Shown in pieces: positions 1-6,678 of a DNA stretch of 9,920 nt (position 1 is its first letter; every line of letters starts with the position of its first letter). The position numbers were made by a program, and so were the translations under genes. Under the pieces are notes generated by a model. That model saw only the letters and a list, made by a program, of their open reading frames with translations. It was not told the origin of the DNA and did no database searches. The stretch is from Nostoc cf. edaphicum LEGE 07299 (GTDB taxonomy: Bacteria > Cyanobacteriota > Cyanobacteriia > Cyanobacteriales > Nostocaceae). Location of the stretch: the NCBI RefSeq assembly GCF_015207245.1, contig NZ_JADEXF010000049.1:1-9920 (forward strand), written 5' to 3'.

Positions 1-407
1 CGCAAGTGCTGTGCAGCCGCCTTGAGAATGTGGAAAACGCCGATAACGTTGATGTTAATCACCTTTTGAAAGTCGTCTTCAGGATATTCGTCTGTCTTGG
101 CAAACACTCCTTGATAACCTGCGTTGTTAAATACATAGTCAATCCGCCCAAGCTGCTCTACAGCACCAGTAAAGGCTTTGGCAACATCATCAGCAGATGT
201 CACATCACAGCGAAATGTGCCGACTGGAACGTTGTAGCTTTTTAGTTCCTCAGCCACATCTGCCATCTTCGGTTCATTCAAATCTAGGAGCGCTACACCT
301 GCACCATTGGCGGCAAAACGGTGTGCAGTTGCCTTGCCAATATCTCCCGCACCGCCCGTAATTAGGATGGTTTTACCTGCAAACTGATAAGTTGCTTTCG
401 CTGCCAT
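1..407 (-). CDS. Short-chain dehydrogenase/reductase, xylitol dehydrogenase-like (partial, N-terminal half)
   Basis: This reading frame starts at the ATG complementary to 405-407 and runs off the left edge after about 135 codons. The visible part is a classical SDR Rossmann half: TGGAGDIG at residues 17-24 (TGxxxGxG dinucleotide loop), Asp42 at the end of strand 2 (LLDLN), which favours NAD over NADP, Asp68 in CDVT, NNAG at 94-97, and Asn120, the tetrad Asn. The catalytic Ser and YxxxK lie outside the window. The stretch NNAGYQG followed by EYPEDDF and NVIGVFHILKA closely resembles, from memory, the xylitol dehydrogenase of acetic acid bacteria (xylitol to D-xylulose). An AGAGG ribosome site (complement of 416-420) lies 8 nt before the ATG. 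The gene is divergent from a polyol transporter operon that ends in a xylulokinase, which fits a polyol 2-dehydrogenase role. The SDR family call is secure; the substrate is inferred. Confidence 0.85.
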   Translation of the reverse strand, partial: MAAKATYQFAGKTILITGGAGDIGKATAHRFAANGAGVALLDLNEPKMADVAEELKSYNVPVGTFRCDVTSADDVAKAFTGAVEQLGRIDYVFNNAGYQGVFAKTDEYPEDDFQKVININVIGVFHILKAAAQHL

Positions 408-555
408 AGTTTAAACCTCTTATTGAAGAATTGTTGCAAATCGTCGTCATTCAAATGAGATTGGTATGATTTCTATTATTGAGCTTTTGCCCAAGAATAG
501 AGCATAAAATCAAAAATTTATTTGTTCGGTTTCTTTACTTTAAAGGAGTCATGCG
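408..555. promoter_or_regulatory. Divergent control region between the SDR gene and the mtl operon
   Basis: This 148-bp AT-rich region separates two divergent starts, so it should carry promoters for both genes. On the + strand an extended -10 motif, TGGTATGAT (462-470), lies about 85 bp before mtlE, without a good -35 hexamer. Just upstream is the palindrome TCATT-CA-AATGA (447-458), placed where an activator or repressor could bind. Ribosome sites flank both ends: GGAG at 545-548 for mtlE and AGAGG (complement of 416-420) for the SDR. I see no convincing promoter on the - strand. The assignment is inferred from position and motif only. Confidence 0.4.
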
Positions 556-1902
556 ATGCGTATCCCCCGCTTCGCTAAAGTGCTGGTTGCATTTCTCGCT
601 GGAGTGATGCTGGTGCAACTTCTACACGCTTGTTCACCACGTTCGCAAGCCGCAGAGAAAACTAGACTGACGATCGCCACCGTTAATAATGGCGACATGG
701 TGGTGATGCAAGGGCTTTCTCGCAAATTTGAGTCAGCTAATCCTGATATTCAACTCAGGTGGGTTGTGCTGGAAGAAAATGTGTTGCGCCAACGCACAAC
801 TACAGATGTTGCAAGCCAAGGTGGGCAATTTGATGTCATGACCATCGGTTCCTATGAAACACCAATCTGGGCTAGGCGGGATTGGTTAAGGCCTTTGGAT
901 CTAGGCGCAGACTATGACGTAAATGACCTGCTCAAACCTATACGCGAAGGACTTTCCAACGATGGCAAACTCTATGCCGTGCCATTCTATGGGGAAAGTT
1001 CCATGCTGTACTACCGAAAAGATTTGTTTGACAAAGCCGGGATTACGGTTTCTCAACAGCCAACTTATCCCCAGATGAGAGAATGGGCAAGCAAAATCCA
1101 TAATCCAGCAAATGGGGTTTATGGAGTTTGCCTGCGTGGAAAACCCGGTTGGGGTGAAAACATGGCATTTGTTTCCACATTGGTAAATACCTATGGTGGA
1201 CGTTGGTTTGACATGAAGTGGCAGCCGACGATTAACACTCCAGCCTGGAAAGAAGCGATCACTTTTTATGTTGATTTGCTTAATAAATATGGGCCGCCGG
1301 GAGCCAGTTCCAATGGATTTAACGAGAATCTGGCATTATTCTCAACAGGTAAATGCGGTATGTGGGTAGATGCAACCGTTGCTGCGGGGTTGTTATCCAA
1401 TCCAAAAGAATCCCAAGTTTATGACAAAGTTGGCTTCGCCCGTGCGCCAATTGAAAGATATCCCAACGGCTCAAATTGGCTTTGGGCTTGGGCGTTAGCG
1501 GTTCCTAAAACATCAAAATCACCCGAAGCCGCGCAAAAGTTCGTTGCTTGGGCAACCTCTAAAGAATACATCCAACTGGTTGCCAAGGAAAATGGCTGGA
1601 TTGCTGTACCACCAGGAACTCGAACTTCCACATATCAAAATCCCAACTATCAAAAAGCTGCACCTTTTGCTGAAATCGTCCTGGGAGCAATCCAATCTGC
1701 TGATGTTACCCGTCCATCCGCAGAACCAACTCCTTATAAGGGAGTTCAATACGTTGATATTCCAGAATTTCAAGCGATCGGTTCTTCCGTCGGGCAAACC
1801 TTGGCAGCAGCATTAACCAATAGAACTTCGGTAGAACAAGCGTTGCAGCAATCGCAGAAATCCACCGAACGCTTCATGAAACACACAGGTTATATCGAGT
1901 GA
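556..1902 (+). CDS. mtlE: Polyol (mannitol/sorbitol/arabitol-type) ABC transporter substrate-binding lipoprotein
   Basis: Family 1 extracellular solute-binding protein (448 aa) that would capture the sugar alcohol outside the cytoplasmic membrane and deliver it to the MtlFG permease. The N-terminus is a lipoprotein signal: basic MRIPRFAK, a hydrophobic core, and a lipobox-like L23-H24-A25-C26, with Cys26 as the likely lipidation site. His at -2 is unusual. The motif SSMLYYRKDLFDKAG (from about residue 148) matches the conserved block of sugar-binding proteins near their Tyr-Asn/Arg-Lys-Asp-Leu-Phe segment, and the length fits MtlE/SmoE proteins. The ATG at 556 is preferred because GGAG at 545-548 lies 7 nt upstream; another ATG at 551 is out of frame. 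It is the first gene of the cluster, followed by a 170-bp repeat-filled gap before mtlF. The sugar-binding class is firm; the polyol specificity rests on the downstream dehydrogenase and kinase. Confidence 0.9.
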   Translation: MRIPRFAKVLVAFLAGVMLVQLLHACSPRSQAAEKTRLTIATVNNGDMVVMQGLSRKFESANPDIQLRWVVLEENVLRQRTTTDVASQGGQFDVMTIGSYETPIWARRDWLRPLDLGADYDVNDLLKPIREGLSNDGKLYAVPFYGESSMLYYRKDLFDKAGITVSQQPTYPQMREWASKIHNPANGVYGVCLRGKPGWGENMAFVSTLVNTYGGRWFDMKWQPTINTPAWKEAITFYVDLLNKYGPPGASSNGFNENLALFSTGKCGMWVDATVAAGLLSNPKESQVYDKVGFARAPIERYPNGSNWLWAWALAVPKTSKSPEAAQKFVAWATSKEYIQLVAKENGWIAVPPGTRTSTYQNPNYQKAAPFAEIVLGAIQSADVTRPSAEPTPYKGVQYVDIPEFQAIGSSVGQTLAAALTNRTSVEQALQQSQKSTERFMKHTGYIE

Positions 1903-1906
1903 AATG

Positions 1907-1993
1907 GGGCATTGGGCATCCCTTCGGCTTCTCTACGAGACGCTACGCGAACGCTCAGGGCAAGTGGGGATTGGGCATAGGGCATTGGGCATG
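1907..1993. repeat. GGGCATT heptanucleotide array split by a ~45-bp insert
   Basis: Heptads GGGCATT, GGGCATC occupy 1907-1920. Four more (GGGGATT, GGGCATA, GGGCATT, GGGCATG) occupy 1966-1993. Between them lies an unrelated segment of about 45 bp (1921-1965) that begins CCTTCGG and ends CTCAGGGC, with a small TCTC-TAC-GAGA hairpin at 1930-1940. Short tandem heptamers, and small dispersed repeats embedded in them, are described for Nostoc and relatives. Calling this an insertion into an array is inferred from the matching heptads on both sides. Confidence 0.75.
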
Positions 1994-2028
1994 GGTAAAA
2001 AGAGCCGATGCTCAACTACAAAACATTC

Positions 2029-2063
2029 AAAATCTAAAATCCAAAATCTAAAATCTAAAATTC
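2029..2063. repeat. AAAATCT heptanucleotide tandem array
   Basis: Five consecutive heptads are visible: AAAATCT, AAAATCC, AAAATCT, AAAATCT and a degenerate AAAATTC. The array ends 9 bp before the mtlF start codon, where a ribosome-binding site would normally be. It is a second, unrelated heptamer family within 40 bp of the GGGCATT array. Phase-variable copy number is possible, but the sequence alone cannot show it. Confidence 0.85.
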
Positions 2064-2072
2064 CTTTGGGTT

Positions 2073-2996
2073 ATGTCTTCTTCATTAGCGGTAAAACCTC
2101 AACACGAAACGCCACCACCCACCAAGCAACGGACTACGCGGCAAGTGTCAACCTTACCTCTGGTTGCACCTTCGGTCGTTCTCCTACTGCTGTGGATGAT
2201 TGTGCCTCTGGTGATGACCGTATGGTTTTCCTTTCAGCGGTATAACTTGCTGAATCCAGATGCACGCAAATTCATTGGGATTGAAAATTTCACGTTCATC
2301 CTGAGTGACTCAGCTTTATGGACATCGATCACCATCACAATAGTTTTGGTTGTTTCCGTTTTAGCAATCACAATTGGTCTGGGCACATTACTTGCAGTGC
2401 TATTTGACCAAGACTTTTATGGTCGTGGAGTGGCACGGGTACTAGCAATCTCGCCGTTTTTTGTGATGCCTACAGTTAGCGCCCTCATCTGGAAAAATAT
2501 GCTGATGCACCCAGTAAATGGGTTGTTCGCGCAAATTACCAGAGGCTTGGGTTTAGGGGCGATTGATTGGTTTGCTAGCGTTCCTCTGCTGGCAATCATC
2601 ATGATTGTTTCCTGGGAATGGCTTCCCTTTGCTTTGCTGATTTTATTGACTGCAATTCAATCACTTGATCGCGATCAGTTAGAAGCAGCCCGAATGGATG
2701 GGGCAAATGCGATCGCTCTATTTCGTTTCGTCATGCTACCGCATCTAAGCCGCGCCATTTCCGTGGTTGCCATGATCGAGACGATTTTCTTCCTGACCAT
2801 CTTTGCCGAAATCTTTGTTACCACAGGCGGTGGGCCGGGACTTGCAACAACTAACCTTGCCTATTACATCTTCTTAAAAGCCTTGCTGGAATTTGATGTC
2901 GGCGGTGCATCAGCAGGTGGATTAATTGCCGTAATTCTTGCCAACATCGTGGCAATCTTTTTGATGCGTAGTGTTGCTCGTAATTTGGATACCTAA
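2073..2996 (+). CDS. mtlF: Polyol ABC transporter permease, MalF type
   Basis: First inner-membrane permease subunit (307 aa) of the polyol importer. About six membrane segments are visible: roughly residues 29-52, 84-110, 121-141, 171-193, 232-250 and 278-300. The cytoplasmic EAA loop, which docks onto the ATPase, reads E204-A-A-R-M-D-G210 with L222-P223 at the correct spacing (EAA-x3-G-x9-V-x-LP). The length fits MtlF/SmoF-type subunits, which lack the large periplasmic insert of MalF. The ATG at 2073 has no clear Shine-Dalgarno sequence, because a heptamer array fills the upstream bases; an in-frame GTG at 2145 is possible but also lacks one. The Pro/Gln-rich leader (residues 1-27) before the first membrane segment is poorly conserved in appearance. 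mtlG begins 1 nt after the stop codon, which implies translational coupling. Confidence 0.92.
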   Translation: MSSSLAVKPQHETPPPTKQRTTRQVSTLPLVAPSVVLLLLWMIVPLVMTVWFSFQRYNLLNPDARKFIGIENFTFILSDSALWTSITITIVLVVSVLAITIGLGTLLAVLFDQDFYGRGVARVLAISPFFVMPTVSALIWKNMLMHPVNGLFAQITRGLGLGAIDWFASVPLLAIIMIVSWEWLPFALLILLTAIQSLDRDQLEAARMDGANAIALFRFVMLPHLSRAISVVAMIETIFFLTIFAEIFVTTGGGPGLATTNLAYYIFLKALLEFDVGGASAGGLIAVILANIVAIFLMRSVARNLDT

Positions 2997-2997
2997 T

Positions 2998-3819
2998 ATG
3001 GCACGTAAAACCTCAAAGATTTGGCTATGGACATTGCTCGGCTGGCTTGCCGCTTGCATCTTGTTTTTCCCAATTTTTTGGATGTTTATCACCAGTTTCA
3101 AAACGGAAGTAGCGGCAGTTTCAACTCCCCCGCAGTTATTTTTCCGCCCGACATTGGAGAACTATGTTGCCATCCAAGACCGGGCAAATTATTTCAATTA
3201 TGCGTTTAACAGCGTAGCAATTTCCCTCGGAGCGACTATACTCGCGCTACTGCTTGCTGTACCTGCTGCTTACGCAATGGCGTTCTTCCCAACGAAACGC
3301 ACCAAGGGTACTTTACTTTGGATGCTGTCCACTAAAATGCTGCCACCTGTGGGTGTGCTAGTGCCAATCTACATTTTGTGTCGCAACGCTGGGTTACTGG
3401 ATACTCGCATCGGTTTGATTATTATTTATACCTTGATTAATTTGCCAATCGTCGTTTGGATGATTTACAGCTTCTTCAAAGAAGTTCCCAGAGAAATTCT
3501 CGAAGCCGATCGCATGGATGGAGCAACCACTCAGCAAGAACTTGTGCATGTGTTGTTGCCATTGGCAGTGCCAGGAATTGCATCTACTGCATTGCTTTCG
3601 ATTATTTTGTCATGGAATGAAGCATTTTGGAGCTTGAACTTAACAACAGCAGATGCAGCGCCACTTACAGCCTTTATTGCTTCATTTTCCAGCCCTCAAG
3701 GATTATTCTGGGCAAAACTTTCAGCAGCATCAACACTAGCGATCGCACCAATCCTCATTTTTGGTTGGTTAAGTCAACGGCAATTAGTTCGGGGTCTGAC
3801 TTTTGGTGCAGTGAAATGA
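2998..3819 (+). CDS. mtlG: Polyol ABC transporter permease, MalG type
   Basis: Second permease subunit (273 aa), pairing with MtlF to form the translocation path. Six membrane helices fit at about residues 9-33, 71-96, 106-128, 136-160, 190-212 and 240-262. The EAA loop reads E169-A-D-R-M-D-G175 followed by LLP, with Asp replacing the third Ala. The ATG at 2998 lies one base after the mtlF stop with a weak GGA at 2987-2989, and gives a normal MtlG N-terminus. An in-frame ATG at 2971 would overlap mtlF by 26 nt and add nine residues, which I consider less likely. One HIP1 octamer lies inside the gene at 3739. A 179-bp gap containing repeats follows before the ATPase gene. Confidence 0.92.
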   Translation: MARKTSKIWLWTLLGWLAACILFFPIFWMFITSFKTEVAAVSTPPQLFFRPTLENYVAIQDRANYFNYAFNSVAISLGATILALLLAVPAAYAMAFFPTKRTKGTLLWMLSTKMLPPVGVLVPIYILCRNAGLLDTRIGLIIIYTLINLPIVVWMIYSFFKEVPREILEADRMDGATTQQELVHVLLPLAVPGIASTALLSIILSWNEAFWSLNLTTADAAPLTAFIASFSSPQGLFWAKLSAASTLAIAPILIFGWLSQRQLVRGLTFGAVK

Positions 3820-3880
3820 GTGAAGGCAGACATTCTTACAGCTTTGCGTAAAATCGTGGCGAATTGAGGGTTGAGATTTA

Positions 3881-3922
3881 AACGCAAAGGGGCACAGAGG
3901 TAAGCGCAAAGGTACGCAGAGA
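3881..3922. repeat. Dispersed CGCAAAG/CGCAGAG-type direct repeat in the mtlG-mtlK gap
   Basis: Two imperfect copies of about 21 bp lie head to tail: 3881-3901 (AACGCAAAGG start, CACAGAGGT end) and 3902-3922 (AAGCGCAAAGG start, CGCAGAGA end). From memory, this type of sequence is scattered between genes in filamentous cyanobacteria. CACAGAG at 3893-3899 is complementary to CTCTGTG at 3956-3962, so a long-range stem could form in the mRNA ahead of mtlK. The rest of 3820-3998 shows no gene or convincing terminator. Confidence 0.6.
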
Positions 3923-3998
3923 ATTTGCTACGAATTAGTTAAATGTTGCACTCTTCTCTGTGTGACAAAAAACTTAAACCCATTAATGGAAACATTTT

Positions 3999-5156
3999 AT
4001 GTCAACAGTTGCTTTAAGAAATATCCATAAAACCTACGCCGACACAGAGATCATCAAAGGCATTGATCTCGATGTGAACGATCGCGAGTTTGTCGTCTTC
4101 GTCGGCCCCTCCGGTTGCGGAAAATCAACCTTACTCCGCATGATTGCTGGACTTGAGGAAATTTCCTCCGGCGATTTATTCATTGATGGGCAGAAAGTCA
4201 ATGATGTGCCACCCGATAAACGCGGTTTGGCAATGGTGTTTCAAACCTACGCCTTATATCCTCACATGACCGTGGCGGAGAATATGGCGTTTAGCCTCCG
4301 GCTTGCGGGTATGCAAAAAGCCCAGCGTTATGAAAGGGCGCGTGAAGTCGCTCGTATCCTGCAACTAGAGCCGCTTTTGAACCGGAAGCCCAAAGAACTA
4401 TCGGGAGGACAACGGCAACGGGTAGCGATCGGTCGTGCTTTGGTGCGTAATCCCAAAGTATTTTTGTTTGATGAGCCGTTGTCTAACCTAGATGCTTCTT
4501 TGCGGGTGCAGATGCGGATTGAGCTTGCCGGCTTACACGACAGCTTGCAAGCTACGATGATTTATGTTACCCACGACCAAGTTGAAGCAATGACCCTGGC
4601 TGACAAAATTGTGGTGTTGCAAGGCGGTATTATCGAACAAGTCGGTTCTCCTCTAGAACTGTACCACCATCCCCGCAATCTATTCGTCGCCGGATTTATT
4701 GGTTCACCGAAAATGAACTTTATCTCGGTGACAGTTTCAGCCGTTAGTGACTCTGGAACAACAGTTAGACTTCCTGGTGACGCAACTGTAATGATTCCAG
4801 TGAAACCTAAAACCCTGTCGGTTGGCGATCGCGCAACATTAGGAATTCGTCCCGAACATCTGCTGCTTGATCGCAATAACCCAAGCTTGAATGGCGAAGT
4901 ATTAGTCGTAGAACGATTAGGCGGAGAAACCTATCTCTACATCAAGATTGCGGGTGGTGAAACCATAGTTATGCAAACAGACGGGGATAATCCTGCCCAA
5001 TTGCACGATTTCGTTCCTATCTATATTAATGGTGAACTTTGCCATTTGTTCGATCAAAGCGGTCAAACCATTCCCAAAGCTCATCGTCACCACCTAACTC
5101 TGAATGAATCCCATGAACAGCAATATCAGCACAGAATCGGCAATCAAGCTGAATGA
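3999..5156 (+). CDS. mtlK: Polyol ABC transporter ATP-binding protein, MalK/UgpC family
   Basis: ATPase (385 aa) that would power the MtlEFG importer from the cytoplasmic face. All motifs are intact: Walker A GPSGCGKST at 36-44, signature LSGGQRQR at 134-141, Walker B VFLFDE at 154-159 with Asp158 and catalytic Glu159, D-loop SNLD at 162-165, and switch His192 in VTHD. The region from about 235 to 365 is the TOBE/regulatory domain typical of MalK relatives (SPKMNF junction, GIRPEHL). The ATG at 3999 has a weak GGA at 3988-3990. The C-terminal tail after about 362 is polar and His/Gln-rich, and its codons overlap the start of mtlD in another frame. Such ATPases can serve several sugar importers, but the adjacent permeases make it the natural partner here. 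A HIP1 site lies at 4825. Confidence 0.95.
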   Translation: MSTVALRNIHKTYADTEIIKGIDLDVNDREFVVFVGPSGCGKSTLLRMIAGLEEISSGDLFIDGQKVNDVPPDKRGLAMVFQTYALYPHMTVAENMAFSLRLAGMQKAQRYERAREVARILQLEPLLNRKPKELSGGQRQRVAIGRALVRNPKVFLFDEPLSNLDASLRVQMRIELAGLHDSLQATMIYVTHDQVEAMTLADKIVVLQGGIIEQVGSPLELYHHPRNLFVAGFIGSPKMNFISVTVSAVSDSGTTVRLPGDATVMIPVKPKTLSVGDRATLGIRPEHLLLDRNNPSLNGEVLVVERLGGETYLYIKIAGGETIVMQTDGDNPAQLHDFVPIYINGELCHLFDQSGQTIPKAHRHHLTLNESHEQQYQHRIGNQAE

Positions 5157-6600
5157 AGCATCTCTGTCTCGTTTAGGAAATAACGTTCGCGTACCCAATT
5201 ACGATCGCCATCAAATCACAAACGGTATTGTCCATATTGGTGTGGGTGGGTTCCATCGGGCACATCAGGCGTTATACCTGGATAATTACTTTCATCAAAA
5301 TCCCGCTAGCGAATGGGGAATCTGCGGAGTTGGGCTACTAGAATTCGACAAACGGATGCGGGATGCACTGAATTCGCAAGATTGTTTGTATACCTTAGTG
5401 GAAAAGTCACCATCAGGCGATCGCGCTCGTGTGATTGGGGCAATTACAAAATATCTGTTTGCCCCAGATAACCGCCAAGCTGTGATTGACACCCTAGCAG
5501 ATCCCAAATGTCGCATCGTCACCCTCACCATTACCGAAGGAGGCTACTACTATATTGAAGGTAGCGGTGAATTTGATACCAATCACCCAACAATTCAGTA
5601 CGATTTGCAGCATCCTAATGAACCAATTGGAGTATATGGTTTTTTGACAGCAGCCCTCGATCGCCGCCGTCAACAGGGAATAGCACCGTTTACCGTATTG
5701 TCCTGCGACAACTTGCAAGGTAACGGCAACATTGCCCGCAAAATGTTAACCGCATTTGCCCAAATGCAGAACCCGGAATTGGGACGTTGGGTTGCCGAAA
5801 ATGTAGCGTTTCCCAACTGCATGGTCGATCGCATTACCCCCGCTACCACCCCAGCAGATATCAAAATGGTGGCGGAACAATTCAACATTGATGATGCCTT
5901 TCCAGTTGTTGCCGAACCGTTTCTTCAGTGGGTAGTCGAAGACAATTTCAGCGCAGGTAGACCAGATTGGGAATCTGTTGGCGTTCAGATGACTAGCGAT
6001 GTTCATCCCTACGAGATGATGAAAATCCGGCTACTCAACGCCAGTCACTTGTTAATAGGCTATCTCGGTTCCTTGGCAGGTTATACCTACGTTCATGAAG
6101 TCATGGCAGATCCATTGATTCGCCAAGCCGTTGATAATTTGATGGCAGAAGTTACGCCCACACTCCAACCTGTACCGGGGATTGATTTAGATAATTACAA
6201 AAAAACTTTAATTGAACGCTTTGCCAATCCTAAGATTCGAGATCAACTCCCGCGTCTTTGCTTGAATAGCTCCGCCAAAATGCCAAAATTTGTTTTAGGC
6301 TCAGTTCGTGACGCGCTGCACCAAGGAGAGGCAATTAATTACATGAGCCTCACCGTTGCAGCTTGGTTCCGTTACCTCAATGGGCTGGATGACCAAGGTA
6401 ACGCCATTGCCATCGATGATCCAATAGGAGGTACTCTGACTCAACTAGCTCGTACCAGTGGTTCCGATGCCAAACCATTGCTTAACCTGACTGAGATTTT
6501 TGGCGATTTATCGCAGTCACCGCTTTTTGTTGATGCAGTTACGAACCATTTACGCAGGTTGTATGAGTTTGGAGCTAAAGAAACATTAGTCAAAACTTAA
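5104..6600 (+). CDS. mtlD: Mannitol/polyol 2-dehydrogenase, long-chain (PSLDR) family
   Basis: Zinc-independent long-chain polyol dehydrogenase (498 aa) that oxidises sugar alcohols at C2 with NAD: mannitol to fructose, D-arabitol to D-xylulose or glucitol to fructose, depending on the enzyme. The N-terminal nucleotide-binding loop is GVGGFHRAHQ (46-55). The family signature FPNCMVDRITP includes V241-D242-R243. K307-I-R-L-L-N312-A-S-H315 gives the catalytic Lys, Asn and His, and Asn203 (SCDN) is the other oxyanion-hole residue. These four are exactly 12 positions beyond the residues I recall for P. fluorescens mannitol dehydrogenase (K295, N300, H303, N191), so the protein has a 12-residue N-terminal extension. 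The start is uncertain: ATG 5104 or 5113, neither with a clear Shine-Dalgarno sequence, both overlapping the end of mtlK and so likely translated by coupling. Substrate choice among hexitols and pentitols cannot be read from the sequence. Confidence 0.93.
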   Translation: MNPMNSNISTESAIKLNEASLSRLGNNVRVPNYDRHQITNGIVHIGVGGFHRAHQALYLDNYFHQNPASEWGICGVGLLEFDKRMRDALNSQDCLYTLVEKSPSGDRARVIGAITKYLFAPDNRQAVIDTLADPKCRIVTLTITEGGYYYIEGSGEFDTNHPTIQYDLQHPNEPIGVYGFLTAALDRRRQQGIAPFTVLSCDNLQGNGNIARKMLTAFAQMQNPELGRWVAENVAFPNCMVDRITPATTPADIKMVAEQFNIDDAFPVVAEPFLQWVVEDNFSAGRPDWESVGVQMTSDVHPYEMMKIRLLNASHLLIGYLGSLAGYTYVHEVMADPLIRQAVDNLMAEVTPTLQPVPGIDLDNYKKTLIERFANPKIRDQLPRLCLNSSAKMPKFVLGSVRDALHQGEAINYMSLTVAAWFRYLNGLDDQGNAIAIDDPIGGTLTQLARTSGSDAKPLLNLTEIFGDLSQSPLFVDAVTNHLRRLYEFGAKETLVKT

Positions 6601-6625
6601 CCGGAGAGTGAAAGCCGCGACTTTT

Positions 6626-6652
6626 GAAGGCGGAAGTTTCATTTCCGCCTTC
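6626..6652 (+). promoter_or_regulatory. Perfect 10-bp stem-loop between mtlD and xylB
   Basis: GAAGGCGGAA (6626-6635) and TTCCGCCTTC (6643-6652) pair perfectly around a 7-nt loop. The following bases (TGAATCTTAAG) contain no U-tract, so this is not a standard intrinsic terminator. It ends 16 nt before the xylB ribosome site at 6669. Likely roles are an mRNA-stability or processing stem that changes mtlD:xylB ratios, a partial attenuator, or insulation of the xylB ribosome site. The structure is seen directly; its function is inferred. Confidence 0.65.
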
Positions 6653-6678
6653 TGAATCTTAAGAATTTGGAGGGGCAA

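Noticed and set aside
6..245. Open frame of 79 codons on the + strand
   Set aside because: It lies antisense to the clear SDR reading frame on the minus strand and has no domain or ribosome site.
1907..2063. CRISPR array or transposon in the mtlE-mtlF gap
   Set aside because: The repeats are contiguous 7-bp units without spacers, and no transposase or long terminal inverted repeats are present.
1904..2245. Open frame of 113 codons on the + strand
   Set aside because: It translates the heptamer repeats and then an alternative frame of mtlF, giving low-complexity sequence with no family resemblance.
2971..2997. Upstream ATG for mtlG inside mtlF
   Set aside because: The ATG at 2998, directly after the mtlF stop, gives a normal permease N-terminus and a typical coupled spacing; the upstream start adds nine atypical residues.
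6626..6652. Calling the mtlD-xylB hairpin an intrinsic terminator
   Set aside because: There is no U-tract after the stem, and xylB with a strong ribosome site follows immediately in the same pathway.
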